The notes under the pieces were generated by a model. The model did no database searches, was not told the origin of the DNA, and saw only the letters and a list, made by a program, of their open reading frames with translations. The translations under genes and the position numbers were made by a program. This document shows positions 36,814-49,849 of a stretch of 64,000 nt of DNA, in pieces. Origin of the DNA: Streptomyces hygroscopicus subsp. hygroscopicus (GTDB lineage: Bacteria > Actinomycetota > Actinomycetes > Streptomycetales > Streptomycetaceae); assembly GCF_030269125.1 (NCBI RefSeq), contig NZ_BSSM01000015.1:124001-188000 (forward strand), read 5' to 3'. Positions within the stretch are counted from its first letter, which is position 1, and the number at the start of each line of letters is the position of its first letter.

Positions 36814-37959
36814 ATGACCACCAACACTCCCTACCGCGCGATCTTCTGCGACCTGCTCACCGACCGCACCATCGACATCCTGCCGCTGCGCGACGTCACC
36901 GTCGACGACTACATCGGCAAGGCCGGCTCGCTCACCGGCACCATCCCGGTCCCCAACGCGGAGACCGCCGCCCGCGTCCGCCGCATCGAGGAGGGCCGCA
37001 CCTCGGTCTACCTCCAGCGCGGCCACGACCTGTGGTGGGGCGGGATCATCTGGACCAGCACCCTGCACAGCGACGACCAGGGCGTCCTCACGCTGGAGAT
37101 CCAGGCGGCGACCTTCGAGTCGTACGCGGGACGGCGGCTGATCCGGGCCGGGTCCCCGAAGTACGACCCCGCGTACACGCTGCCCTTCAGCGACGCGGAC
37201 CAGCTCGACATCGCCCGGGGCCTGTGGACCGACATGCAGACCGCCCTGGACGGCGGGAACATCCTCGTCACCTACGGCACCGAGACCTCCGGGGTCCGGC
37301 GCACGGTCGGCTACCGGGACGGGGAGGAGACCGCCTACCTCGACGCCCTGAACTCGCTGGCCGCGCTGGAGGACGGCTTCGAGTACCACATCGCCGTCTA
37401 CACCGACCCGGTCACCGGGGCGCGCGTGCGCCGGCTGGTGCTGGGCCACCCGAAGATCGAGACCGGCAGCTCCGACCTGGTCCTGGACCGGCCGGGCACG
37501 GTCCTGTCGTACTCCTTCCCGCGCGACGCCACCCGCGGCGGCACCACCGCGCGGGCCCGGGGCGCCTCCACCAACTCCGACCAGGCCAGCGAGTCCCGGC
37601 CGCTGGCCTCCACGGTCGCGGTCGCGGACCAGCTGATCGGGACCGGGCCCGGCCACGCCGGGTACCCGCGCATCGACCTGACCTCGGACCACAACGACAT
37701 CAGCGACTCCACCACCCTGGACGCCGTCGCCCGGACCGAACTGAGGGCCGCCACCGGTGCGGTGGTCATCCCGGAGATCACCGTCCGGCTCGACGACCTG
37801 GTGCCGCCCGCGCTGCTCGGCCGTACCGCACGGCTGCGGATCACCGACGAGTGGTTCACCGAGGGCCTCGACGCCCGCTACCGGATCATCGGCGTCAAGG
37901 TCAGCCCGGCCCAGCGCGGCCGCCCCGACACCGCCGACCTGTACCTGGAGGATGTCTGA
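36814..37959 (+). CDS. ReqiPepy6 Gp37-like minor tail protein
   Basis: 381 aa. N-terminus Y-R-A-I-F-C-D-L-L-T-D-R, then a beta domain (S-L-T-G-T-I-P-V-P-N) and E-D-G-F-E-Y-H-I, V-T-G-A-R-V-R-R-L-V-L-G-H-P, as in the Siphovirus ReqiPepy6 Gp37-like family and related tail-hub proteins. The C-terminus (R-Y-R-I-I-G-V-K-V, Y-L-E-D-V) ends the hub domain. It would form part of the tail tip to which the fibres attach. It overlaps the next gene by one base. Confidence 0.75.
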   Translation: MTTNTPYRAIFCDLLTDRTIDILPLRDVTVDDYIGKAGSLTGTIPVPNAETAARVRRIEEGRTSVYLQRGHDLWWGGIIWTSTLHSDDQGVLTLEIQAATFESYAGRRLIRAGSPKYDPAYTLPFSDADQLDIARGLWTDMQTALDGGNILVTYGTETSGVRRTVGYRDGEETAYLDALNSLAALEDGFEYHIAVYTDPVTGARVRRLVLGHPKIETGSSDLVLDRPGTVLSYSFPRDATRGGTTARARGASTNSDQASESRPLASTVAVADQLIGTGPGHAGYPRIDLTSDHNDISDSTTLDAVARTELRAATGAVVIPEITVRLDDLVPPALLGRTARLRITDEWFTEGLDARYRIIGVKVSPAQRGRPDTADLYLEDV

Positions 37960-38687
37960 TGCCCCAGCTGCCCGAGGACATCATCGACCGGCTGACCCAG
38001 ATGGAACGCCGGATCCAGCAGCTGTCCACCGCCGTCAACACCCGGCCTGCCCAGAACACGGTCTCCGGCGGCGGCGTGGAGATCACGGGCGGCGGCTACC
38101 TGGCCGTCCGGCCGCCGTCCGGTGGACCTGCCGTCTTCGCGGTCGGCAAGTGGTCCGGCGACGAGTACGGCCTGGCGATGCGCCGCCAGACCGGCGAGAC
38201 GGCCCTGACACTGAACAAGGGCGACGGCACGAGCACCGCGATGCAGCCGCTGCGGATCTTCGACAAGGCCGGCAGGGAGCTCTTCTCCGACGACGTCGTG
38301 ACCGGCGGCCTCGCCCGGCCCTGGCTCGGCATGCTGCCCCCGCAGAACACCGCCATCTCGACCTGGCCGCTGACCACCGCGACCACATGGACGACGATCG
38401 CGATGTCCTACAACGTGGTCTGGCAGCCGTACATGCGGCTGCTGATCAACACCCGGGTCAGTTCCGGCGCGACCGGCAACGTCCGGGTGCTCGTGAACGG
38501 CAACCCGTGGGGCAGCCCGCTCACGGTCACCTCCGCCGCGGACTTCGACTACACGGGCCCCGTCGCCGCCGACTTCGGCACGGTCTTCCGCGCCCAGGTC
38601 AAGGTCGAGATCCAGGCCTACGTCTCCGGCACCTCCGGCACCGTCTACGCCAACCCCGTGCTGATGCACGGCTGCCAGACCCCCTGA
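37959..38687 (+). CDS. minor tail / tip protein, unknown
   Basis: 242 aa, start coupled to the previous stop (TGATG). N-terminal coiled coil (I-I-D-R-L-T-Q-M-E-R-R-I-Q-Q-L), a V-S-G-G-G-V-E-I-T-G-G-G-Y-L motif, then beta-rich sequence with L-F-S-D-D-V-V-T-G-G-L-A-R-P-W-L-G. Trimeric tip proteins of actinophages have this layout; the exact role is not known. Confidence 0.7.
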   Translation: MPQLPEDIIDRLTQMERRIQQLSTAVNTRPAQNTVSGGGVEITGGGYLAVRPPSGGPAVFAVGKWSGDEYGLAMRRQTGETALTLNKGDGTSTAMQPLRIFDKAGRELFSDDVVTGGLARPWLGMLPPQNTAISTWPLTTATTWTTIAMSYNVVWQPYMRLLINTRVSSGATGNVRVLVNGNPWGSPLTVTSAADFDYTGPVAADFGTVFRAQVKVEIQAYVSGTSGTVYANPVLMHGCQTP

Positions 38688-38703
38688 GAAAGGCGGCACA
38701 CCC

Positions 38704-39072
38704 ATGGACATCGACACCACCCAGCCCTGGGGCCACGAGATCGACTACGCCGGCCGCGCCACCATCACCGAGGCCGGCCACACCATCCACATCAACGTCA
38801 CCGACAACAGCCTGAGCTACGTCATCGGGCCGGACCCGGTCACCGGCACCTACCCTCCGGTCACGGTCATGGCCCAGTTCACCGAGTCCGGGGCGGACTT
38901 CACCGAGCTGCGCGGCTGGGGGCAGGTCACCGTCATGCCCGTCGGCACCGACCCCGTCGTGCCCGACCAGACGGCGATCCAGCGGGCGGTGGCCGCCGCG
39001 CTCGCCAACTTCGAGGCGAACACGGCGTCCTACGCCGCCCTGTGCGCCAAGTGGCCGCCGTCCACCGGCTGA
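38704..39072 (+). CDS. small tail-tip accessory protein, unknown
   Basis: 122 aa, ribosome binding site GAGAAAGG. Beta-rich first 80 residues (Y-A-G-R-A-T-I-T-E-A-G-H-T-I-H-I-N-V-T), helical end. Lies between the minor tail protein and the endolysin. No family recognised; it may be a fibre-assembly or tip component. Confidence 0.6.
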   Translation: MDIDTTQPWGHEIDYAGRATITEAGHTIHINVTDNSLSYVIGPDPVTGTYPPVTVMAQFTESGADFTELRGWGQVTVMPVGTDPVVPDQTAIQRAVAAALANFEANTASYAALCAKWPPSTG

Positions 39073-39166
39073 CCCGCTGTCCCCTCCTCTCCGCCTCCTC
39101 TCCGCCTCCCCTCCGCACCACCGCCCCGGGCCCCCGGCCCGGGGCTTCTCCCTGTCTGGAGTCCTC

Positions 39167-40075
39167 ATGGCCACACCCCTGTCCGCCGACGCCCTCGTCG
39201 CCGCGCTGCGCGCCGAGGGCGTCACCGTCGTGGAGCAGCCCGGCTGGCGTACCCACAACCGCAACCAGAAGGGCAGCTGGGGCCCGGTGAACGGCGTGGT
39301 CATCCACCACACCGTCTCCTCCGGCACCAGCTCCAGCGTCAACCTGTGCTTCAACGGCGACTCCGCGCTGCCCGGCCCGCTGTGCCACGGAGTGATCGCC
39401 AAGGACGGCACCGTCCACCTCGTCGGCAACGGCCGCGCCAACCACGCCGGCGGCGGCGACCCGTCCGTGCTGCGGGCCGTGATCAGCGAGACGTACGGCG
39501 ACCGGCCGCCGGTGCCGCACGAGCACGAGGGCAGCGCCGGTGCCGTCGACGGCAACTCCCGCTTCTACGGCTTCGAGTGCGTCAACCTCGGCGACGGACA
39601 CGACCCGTGGCCCGACGCCCAGTTGGAGGCCATCGAGCGGGTCTCGGCGGCGCTGTGCCGGGCCCACGGCTGGGGCGCCAAGTCGGTGATCGGGCACCTG
39701 GAGTGGTCCGACTGGAAGAGCGATCCGCGCGGCTTCTCGATGTCCGGGATGCGCCGGCGGATCCAGACGCGGCTGTCCGCCGGCACCGGTCCGAAGGAGC
39801 CCCCGCAGCCCCCGCGCCCGCCGCGGTACCAGCCCTTCCCGGGTGTCTCGTTCTTCAAGGACGAGCCTGACTCCCCCATCGTCACCGCGATGGGGCGCCG
39901 GCTGGTCGCCGAGGGCTGCGGCCGCTACCGGGTGGGCCCGTCCGCCCAGTGGTCGGCCGCGGACCAGCAGTCGTACGCCGCCTGGCAGCGCAAGCTCGGC
40001 TACCAGGGCGCCGACGCCGACGGCTGGCCGGGCCCCGCATCCTGGGCGGCCCTGAAGGTTCCCCACACCGCCTGA
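39167..40075 (+). CDS. N-acetylmuramoyl-L-alanine amidase endolysin
   Basis: 302 aa. Amidase_2 (PGRP-like) domain at about residues 25-200: zinc-ligand motif V-V-I-H-H-T near residue 45, C-H-G-V-I-A, F-E-C-V-N-L-G-D and the second histidine in G-H-L-E-W-S followed by D-P-R-G. A Pro-rich linker near residue 215 leads to a peptidoglycan-binding domain (S-Y-A-A-W-Q-R-K-L-G-Y). No signal peptide, so it needs a holin, which follows. Cleaves the amide bond between MurNAc and L-Ala. It would release the particles by lysing the producer. Confidence 0.9.
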   Translation: MATPLSADALVAALRAEGVTVVEQPGWRTHNRNQKGSWGPVNGVVIHHTVSSGTSSSVNLCFNGDSALPGPLCHGVIAKDGTVHLVGNGRANHAGGGDPSVLRAVISETYGDRPPVPHEHEGSAGAVDGNSRFYGFECVNLGDGHDPWPDAQLEAIERVSAALCRAHGWGAKSVIGHLEWSDWKSDPRGFSMSGMRRRIQTRLSAGTGPKEPPQPPRPPRYQPFPGVSFFKDEPDSPIVTAMGRRLVAEGCGRYRVGPSAQWSAADQQSYAAWQRKLGYQGADADGWPGPASWAALKVPHTA

Positions 40076-40101
40076 CGCGCACCGGAAAAGCGAGGTCCCC
40101 C

Positions 40102-40380
40102 ATGTCAGAGGCCGCCAAGCGCACCCTTCGCACCGCCCTGCAGACCGCTGTCGGCCTGTGCGTGCTGCTGCCCACGCTGATCGACGCCGTCGGCGTCCCC
40201 CGCACCCTGCCCTGGGCCGCGGGAGTGCTGGCCGTCGCCGCGGGCGTCACCCGGGTGATGGCCGTACCCGGAGTCCAGGTGCTGCTGCCCGCGTGGCTGC
40301 GCACCGAGCACCGGCCGAACACGGACGCCGAGCTGCGGTCCCTGGGCGCCGCCGCGCCGACGGAGCGGGGTGAGGCGTGA
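40102..40380 (+). CDS. holin-like membrane protein
   Basis: 92 aa from ATG 40102. Charged N-terminus, hydrophobic segments at about residues 10-30 and 38-58, and a charged C-terminus, the class II-like holin layout in actinophages. It follows the endolysin gene by 26 bases and overlaps the next gene (GTGA), forming a lysis cassette. Confidence 0.75.
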   Translation: MSEAAKRTLRTALQTAVGLCVLLPTLIDAVGVPRTLPWAAGVLAVAAGVTRVMAVPGVQVLLPAWLRTEHRPNTDAELRSLGAAAPTERGEA

Positions 40381-40652
40381 GCGAACCCTCGTCTCCCTCC
40401 TCCCTCTCCGATCCGACCGCCGTCGCCGTGGAGCTGGAGCGGCTGCGCGGCACCGTCGAGGCCGGCTTCGCCCGGGTCGACGGCTCGCTCGCGCTGCTGG
40501 TCCAGCGAAGCGACCAGACCGACAAGCAGCTCGCCGACCACGAACAGCGGCTGGACGCCCTGGAGCGTGGCCGCTGGCCGCTCGCCAGCGTCGGCGCGCT
40601 GGCCGCCCTCGCCACCGTCGCCGTCACGGCCTGGCAGCTCACGGCCCGCTGA
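40377..40652 (+). CDS. coiled-coil, C-terminally anchored lysis accessory protein
   Basis: 91 aa from a GTG at 40377 overlapping the holin stop. A heptad-rich helix (L-E-R-L-R-G-T-V-E-A-G-F and Q-T-D-K-Q-L-A-D-H-E-Q-R-L-D-A-L) is followed by one C-terminal transmembrane segment (about residues 70-88). The layout resembles small holin-partner proteins next to actinophage holins. The function is inferred from context. Confidence 0.65.
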   Translation: MSEPSSPSSLSDPTAVAVELERLRGTVEAGFARVDGSLALLVQRSDQTDKQLADHEQRLDALERGRWPLASVGALAALATVAVTAWQLTAR

Positions 40653-40669
40653 CAGCGCCGGACAACGCC

Positions 40670-40707
40670 GAAGGGCGGCCACCCCCCGAGGGGAGCGGCC
40701 GCCCTTC
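40670..40707. terminator. bidirectional terminator between the tail island and rpoC
   Basis: GAAGGGCGGCC pairs perfectly with GGCCGCCCTTC across 16 bases. Lies between the ends of two convergent transcripts (the tail operon and rpoBC) and marks the right border of the island. Confidence 0.85.
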
Positions 40708-40718
40708 AAGCTGCCCGC

Positions 40719-44618
<3,900 letters not shown>

Positions 44619-44715
44619 TATGCGTCAATCCCTCTCAGGGTCGTGAGTCTGTGGTCTGAAACGGGGGCCTGGGGGTCGGCGGGGCCCTGTGGGTGAGGGC
44701 CCCGCCGGACTCCCG

Positions 44716-47700
44716 TCAGACCTCTTCGACGCTGCTCGGCTCGCGCCGGGACAGGTCGATGCCGAGCTCCTCCGCAGCGCGGAAGACATCCTCGTCGGTG
44801 TCACGCATCTCGATGGACATACCGTCGCTGGACAGCACCTCCACGTTCAGGCAGAGCGACTGCATCTCCTTGATGAGCACCTTGAAGGACTCGGGGATGC
44901 CGGGCTCGGGAATGTTCTCGCCCTTGACGATGGCCTCGTAGACCTTCACGCGGCCGGTCACGTCGTCGGACTTGATGGTCAGCAGCTCCTGGAGGGCGTA
45001 CGCGGCGCCGTAGGCCTCGAGGGCCCACACCTCCATCTCACCGAAGCGCTGGCCACCGAACTGCGCCTTACCACCCAGCGGCTGCTGGGTGATCATCGAG
45101 TACGGGCCGGTCGACCGGGCGTGCAGCTTGTCGTCGACCAGGTGGTGCAGCTTCAGGATGTACATGTAGCCGACCGAGATCGGGTCCGGGAACGGCTCAC
45201 CGCTGCGGCCGTCGAACAGCCGCGCCTTGCCGGACGGGAGCACCATGCGCTCGCCGTCGCGGTTCGGGATGGTGTGCTGGAGCAGACCCGCCAGCTCGTC
45301 CTCACGGGCACCGTCGAACACCGGGGTGGCGACGTTGGTGCGCGGGGCGACCTGGTCGGCGCCGATGGCCTGCAGACGCTTGGCCCACTCGTCGCCGAGG
45401 CCGGAGACGTCCCAGCCGCGGCTGGCGAGCCAGCCGAGGTGGATCTCCAGGACCTGTCCCGGGTTCATTCGGGACGGCACACCCAGCGGGTTCAGGATGA
45501 TGTCGACCGGGGTGCCGTCGTCCAGGAACGGCATGTCCTCGATCGGCAGGATCTTGGAGATGACGCCCTTGTTGCCGTGACGGCCGGCGAGCTTGTCACC
45601 GTCGGTGATCTTGCGCTTCTGCGCGACGTAGACGCGGACCAGCTGGTTCACGCCCGGCGGCAGCTCGTCGCCCTCCTCGCGGTCGAAGACGCGCACGCCG
45701 ATGACCTTGCCGGTCTCGCCGTGCGGCACCTTCAGCGAGGTGTCGCGGACCTCACGGGCCTTCTCGCCGAAGATGGCGCGCAGCAGGCGCTCCTCGGGGG
45801 TCAGCTCGGTCTCGCCCTTCGGGGTCACCTTGCCGACCAGGATGTCGCCGGCGATGACCTCGGCACCGATGCGGATGATGCCGCGCTCGTCGAGGTCGGC
45901 GAGGACCTCCTCGGAGACGTTCGGGATGTCCCGGGTGATCTCCTCGGGGCCGAGCTTGGTGTCACGGGCGTCGACCTCGTGCTCCTCGATGTGGATCGAG
46001 GAGAGGACGTCGTCCTGCACGAGGCGCTGCGACAGGATGATCGCGTCCTCGTAGTTGTGACCCTCCCACGGCATGAACGCCACGAGCAGGTTCTTGCCGA
46101 GGGCCATCTCGCCGTTCTCGGTGGCCGGACCGTCGGCGAGGACCTGGCCCTCGACGATCCGGTCGCCCTCGTTGACGATGACCTTCTGGTTGACCGAGGT
46201 GCCCTGGTTGGAGCGGGAGAACTTGTGCAGGCGGTACGTGATGTACGTGCCGTCGTCGTTGGCGGTGGTGATGTAGTCCGCGGAGACCTCCTGGACCACA
46301 CCCGCCTTCTCGGCCTTGACCACGTCGCCGGCGTCGACGGCGGAGCGGTACTCCATGCCGGTACCGACGAGCGGGGCCTCCGACTTAATCAGCGGAACGG
46401 CCTGGCGCATCATGTTCGCGCCCATGAGGGCACGGTTGGCGTCGTCGTGCTCGAGGAAGGGGATCATGGCGGTCGCGACCGACACCATCTGGCGCGGCGA
46501 GACGTCCATGTAGTCCACGTCCTCGCCGCCGACGTAGTCGACCTCGCCGCCACGGCGGCGGACCAGCACGCGGGCCTCGGCGAAGCGGAGGTCGTCCGTC
46601 AGCGGGGCGTTGGCCTGCGCGATGACGAAGCGGTCCTCCTCGTCGGCGGTCAGGTAGTCGACCTCGTCGGTGACCTGGCCGTCGATGACCTTGCGGTACG
46701 GGGTCTCGACGAAACCGAACGCGTTGACGCGGCCGTAGGAGGCGAGCGAGCCGATCAGACCGATGTTCGGGCCTTCGGGCGTCTCGATCGGGCACATGCG
46801 GCCGTAGTGCGAGGGGTGCACGTCTCGGACCTCGAACCCGGCCCGCTCACGCGAGAGGCCACCGGGACCCAGCGCCGAGAGACGACGCTTGTGGGTCAGA
46901 CCCGACAGCGGGTTGTTCTGGTCCATGAACTGCGACAGCTGGCTGGTGCCGAAGAACTCCTTGATGGAGGCGACGACCGGCCGGATGTTGATCAGGGTCT
47001 GCGGCGTGATCGCCTCGACGTCCTGGGTCGTCATGCGCTCGCGCACGACGCGCTCCATACGGGCCAGACCCGTGCGGACCTGGTTCTGGATGAGCTCGCC
47101 GACGCTGCGCAGACGACGGTTGCCGAAGTGGTCGATGTCGTCGGTCTCGACGACGATCGTCTCGCCGTTGTCGGCCGTCGTCTCGGTCTCGCCGGCGTGC
47201 AGCTGCACCAGGTACTTGATCGTCGAGATGATGTCCTCGACGGTCAGGATGCCCGCGTCCAGCGGGGCGTCGGCGCCCAGCTTCTTGTTGACCTTGTAGC
47301 GGCCGACCTTGGCGAGGTCGTAGCGCTTCGGGTTGAAGTAGAGGTTCTCGAGCAGCGTCTGCGCGGCCTCGCGCGTGGGGGGCTCGCCCGGACGCAGCTT
47401 GCGGTAGATGTCCAGCAGCGCGTCGTCCTGGCCCTGGGTGTGGTCCTTCTCCAGGGTGGCGCGCATCGACTCGTAGTCGCCGAACTCCTCGAGGATCTGC
47501 TCGGTGGTCCAGCCGAGCGCCTTCAGAAGGACGGTGACCGACTGCTTGCGCTTGCGGTCGATACGCACACCGACCATGTCGCGCTTGTCGATCTCCATCT
47601 CCAGCCAGGCACCCCGGGACGGGATGATCTTGGCCGAGAAGATGTCCTTGTCGGACGTCTTGTCGATGGAGGAGTCGAAGTAGACACCGGGGGAACGGAC

Positions 47701-48201
47701 CAGCTGAGACACCACGACACGCTCGGTGCCGTTGATGACGAAGGTGCCCTTGTTCGTCATGAGCGGGAAGTCGCCCATGAAGACCGTCTGGGACTTGATC
47801 TCACCGGTCTCGTTGTTGGTGAACTCGGCGGTGACGAAGAGCGGGGCGGCGTACGTGAAGTCGCGCTCCTTGCACTCGTCGATGGAGTTCTTCGGCGGCT
47901 CGAAGCGGTGGTCCCGGAACGTCAGGGACATCGACCCGGAGAAGTCCTCGATCGGGGAGATCTCCTCGAAGATCTCCTCCAGACCGGACTTGGTGGGGAC
48001 GTCCTGACCGTTCTCCAGAGCCTCCTCGACCCGACTCTGCCAGGCGGTGTTGCCGAGCAGCCAGTCAAAGCTCTCGGTCTGCAGCGCGAGCAGGTTCGGA
48101 ACCTCGAGAGGCTCCTTGATCTTTGCAAAGGAAATGCGCAGCGGGGCGGTGCTGGCGCCGTTGTTCGTATTCGCGGTCGAGGCGTTGCGCGAGGCGGCCA
48201 A
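44716..48201 (-). CDS. rpoB: RNA polymerase beta subunit
   Basis: 1161 aa from a TTG at 48201 (L-A-A-S-R-N-A-S-T-A-N), preceded by GGAAGGA; a longer in-frame start at 48282 lacks this and adds a foreign-looking segment. The rifampicin region F-F-G-T-S-Q-L-S-Q-F-M-D-Q-N-N-P-L-S-G-L-T-H-K-R-R-L shows wild-type residues at the common resistance positions, so rifampicin sensitivity is expected. Transcribed from the promoter at 48364-48392. Confidence 0.98.
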   Translation of the reverse strand: MAASRNASTANTNNGASTAPLRISFAKIKEPLEVPNLLALQTESFDWLLGNTAWQSRVEEALENGQDVPTKSGLEEIFEEISPIEDFSGSMSLTFRDHRFEPPKNSIDECKERDFTYAAPLFVTAEFTNNETGEIKSQTVFMGDFPLMTNKGTFVINGTERVVVSQLVRSPGVYFDSSIDKTSDKDIFSAKIIPSRGAWLEMEIDKRDMVGVRIDRKRKQSVTVLLKALGWTTEQILEEFGDYESMRATLEKDHTQGQDDALLDIYRKLRPGEPPTREAAQTLLENLYFNPKRYDLAKVGRYKVNKKLGADAPLDAGILTVEDIISTIKYLVQLHAGETETTADNGETIVVETDDIDHFGNRRLRSVGELIQNQVRTGLARMERVVRERMTTQDVEAITPQTLINIRPVVASIKEFFGTSQLSQFMDQNNPLSGLTHKRRLSALGPGGLSRERAGFEVRDVHPSHYGRMCPIETPEGPNIGLIGSLASYGRVNAFGFVETPYRKVIDGQVTDEVDYLTADEEDRFVIAQANAPLTDDLRFAEARVLVRRRGGEVDYVGGEDVDYMDVSPRQMVSVATAMIPFLEHDDANRALMGANMMRQAVPLIKSEAPLVGTGMEYRSAVDAGDVVKAEKAGVVQEVSADYITTANDDGTYITYRLHKFSRSNQGTSVNQKVIVNEGDRIVEGQVLADGPATENGEMALGKNLLVAFMPWEGHNYEDAIILSQRLVQDDVLSSIHIEEHEVDARDTKLGPEEITRDIPNVSEEVLADLDERGIIRIGAEVIAGDILVGKVTPKGETELTPEERLLRAIFGEKAREVRDTSLKVPHGETGKVIGVRVFDREEGDELPPGVNQLVRVYVAQKRKITDGDKLAGRHGNKGVISKILPIEDMPFLDDGTPVDIILNPLGVPSRMNPGQVLEIHLGWLASRGWDVSGLGDEWAKRLQAIGADQVAPRTNVATPVFDGAREDELAGLLQHTIPNRDGERMVLPSGKARLFDGRSGEPFPDPISVGYMYILKLHHLVDDKLHARSTGPYSMITQQPLGGKAQFGGQRFGEMEVWALEAYGAAYALQELLTIKSDDVTGRVKVYEAIVKGENIPEPGIPESFKVLIKEMQSLCLNVEVLSSDGMSIEMRDTDEDVFRAAEELGIDLSRREPSSVEEV

Positions 48202-48363
48202 GAGGGGGTCCTTCCGAGGGCTCGGACTCACTACGCGCGTGCCGGCCCCTCTCCCGAACACGGAGACGGAAACCCAGGTCAAAGGGGCTCATCCATCGAT
48301 GCTCGAGTGAGGGCAGACCCCTGGTGACGGGCAGGGGGCAGCTAACAGGCAGCGCAAAGGGTC

Positions 48364-48392
48364 AGTGTAGCCACTTGGCACACTGATGTCCA
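48364..48392 (-). promoter_or_regulatory. candidate rpoBC promoter
   Basis: On the minus strand TGGACA, a 17-base spacer and TACACT match the vegetative (HrdB-type) consensus well. The leader before rpoB would be about 150 bases. Confidence 0.65.
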
Positions 48393-48660
48393 GTGCGGGT
48401 TTGTCGAGACCCTCGCTGTCCTCACCGCTCTTGTCAACGCCCTCGGCATGCTGCCCTCAACGCACGTTGATACTGCCCTGTTCGCCGTCGATCCATGCCT
48501 CGGATTCGGATCCTTGTGACGACGCGTCCTGAGAATTGCGCGCTGCTCGCGGTTCGTCAAGAGCCTCCCACCGGAACCGGGCCGTCCGGAGACACGACGA
48601 AGATCACCATACCTCTCGCCACCGCGAGCGCAAGGCAACCGCGGTCACCCTCCGGATACG
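48393..48660. other. rplL-rpoB intergenic region
   Basis: No gene; the part not covered by the promoter (48364-48392) and the hairpin at 48661-48698. A second TTGACA at about 48433 on the minus strand has no good -10 at the right spacing. It allows independent control of rplJL and rpoBC. Confidence 0.5.
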
Positions 48661-48698
48661 CCGAAGAGCGACCACCCGGATGGATGATCGCTCTTCGG
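48661..48698 (-). terminator. rplJL terminator/attenuator
   Basis: CCGAAGAGCGA and TCGCTCTTCGG pair perfectly across a 16-base loop, about 70 bases beyond the rplL stop. It reduces read-through from rplJL into rpoBC. Confidence 0.8.
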
Positions 48699-48766
48699 TG
48701 CGTTCGCGTTACAGCCGAATCAGGCCGTTGTCAGCGCGCGTTCGAGTCCCGTGGACCCGTGAGGTC

Positions 48767-49156
48767 TTACTTGACCTCGACGGAGGCACCGGCGCCCTTG
48801 AGGGCCTCGGCGGCCTTGTCGGCGGCCTCCTTGTTGACCTTCTCGAGGACCGGCTTCGGGGTGCCGTCGACGAGGTCCTTGGCCTCCTTCAGACCCAGGG
48901 AGGTCAGCTCGCGCACGACCTTGATGACCTGGATCTTCTTCTCGCCGGCGCCGGTGAGGATGACGTCGAACTCGTCCTTCTCCTCGGGGGCCTCGGCGGC
49001 GGCGCCACCAGCGGCACCACCGGCGACGACGACCGGCGCGGCAGCGGCGGCGGTGACGTCGAACTTCTCCTCGAAGGCCTTCACGAACTCGGAGAGCTCG
49101 ATGAGGGTCATCTCCTCGAACTGGGCAAGCAGCTCGTCCTGGGTGAGCTTCGCCAT
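48767..49156 (-). CDS. rplL: 50S ribosomal protein L7/L12
   Basis: 129 aa from M-A-K-L-T-Q-D-E-L-L. Seven further in-frame codons upstream are less well placed than this ATG with GGACCGCC. N-terminal dimerisation region, Ala/Gly hinge around residues 38-55 and the conserved C-terminal domain (K-V-V-R-E-L-T-S-L-G-L-K-E-A-K). It forms the stalk that recruits GTPase factors, bound to L10 encoded just upstream. Confidence 0.97.
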   Translation of the reverse strand: MAKLTQDELLAQFEEMTLIELSEFVKAFEEKFDVTAAAAAPVVVAGGAAGGAAAEAPEEKDEFDVILTGAGEKKIQVIKVVRELTSLGLKEAKDLVDGTPKPVLEKVNKEAADKAAEALKGAGASVEVK

Positions 49157-49267
49157 GATGGCGGTCCTTCCACTCAATCGGCAGGTGCCGGATGTACTGG
49201 GTAAGGCGGGCGTACGTCGGCCCGCTGCGACCCGCGCCGGTTGGCGCGGGTCAGAAAGCGAGCCGAA

Positions 49268-49798
49268 TTACTCGGCACCGCCCTGCTCGGCCTGCTTGGC
49301 GCGCAGCGCGTCCACGGTGCGGACGAGCTTCGACGGCAGCGCCTGGAAGAGAGAGGCAGCCTGGGACTGCTTCCCCTTGAAGGCACCGGCCAGCTTGCTG
49401 AGCAGAACCTCGCGGGACTCGAGGTCCGCAAGCTTCTTGATCTCGTCGGCGGACATCGCCTTGCCGTCAAGGACACCGCCCTTGATGACGAGATTCGGGT
49501 TGTCCTTGGCGAAGTCACGGAGACCCTTCGCCGACTCCACCGGGTCACCGGTGACGAAGGCGACGGCCGTCGGACCAGCGAAGAGCTGGTCGTCCAGCGT
49601 GATCCCGGCCTCGTTGGCCGCAATCTTGGTCAGCGTGTTCTTCACCACGGCGTACTGGGCGTTCTCACCGAGCGACCGGCGCAGCGTCTTGAGCTGCGCC
49701 ACGGTGAGACCGCGGTACTCGGTCAGCACGGCGGCGTTGGAGCTGCGGAACTTGTCCGTCAGCTCCGCAACCGCGGCAGCCTTGTCGGGCCTCGCCAT
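49268..49798 (-). CDS. rplJ: 50S ribosomal protein L10
   Basis: 176 aa from M-A-R-P-D-K-A-A-A-V. Full-length; the C-terminal helix that carries L7/L12 dimers is present. Upstream starts (to 50092) are rejected because they read through the leader. The ribosome binding site is inside a hairpin (49809-49849), the classical arrangement for L10 autoregulation. Confidence 0.97.
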   Translation of the reverse strand: MARPDKAAAVAELTDKFRSSNAAVLTEYRGLTVAQLKTLRRSLGENAQYAVVKNTLTKIAANEAGITLDDQLFAGPTAVAFVTGDPVESAKGLRDFAKDNPNLVIKGGVLDGKAMSADEIKKLADLESREVLLSKLAGAFKGKQSQAASLFQALPSKLVRTVDALRAKQAEQGGAE

Positions 49799-49808
49799 AG
49801 AGCCTCGG

Positions 49809-49849
49809 CCTCCTTCCGGGTGATTCGGACCGCGCGGACCCGAAGGAGG
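49809..49849 (-). promoter_or_regulatory. L10-type leader with ribosome-binding-site hairpin
   Basis: The ribosome binding site of rplJ lies in one arm (CCTCCTTCCGGGT on the plus strand) of a stem whose other arm is 49838-49849. Pairing would hide the site. A second hairpin, CGCCCCG/CGGGGCG, lies at about 49866-49890. L10 leaders regulate rplJL by L10(L12) binding in many bacteria. This is a sequence-based inference. Confidence 0.6.
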
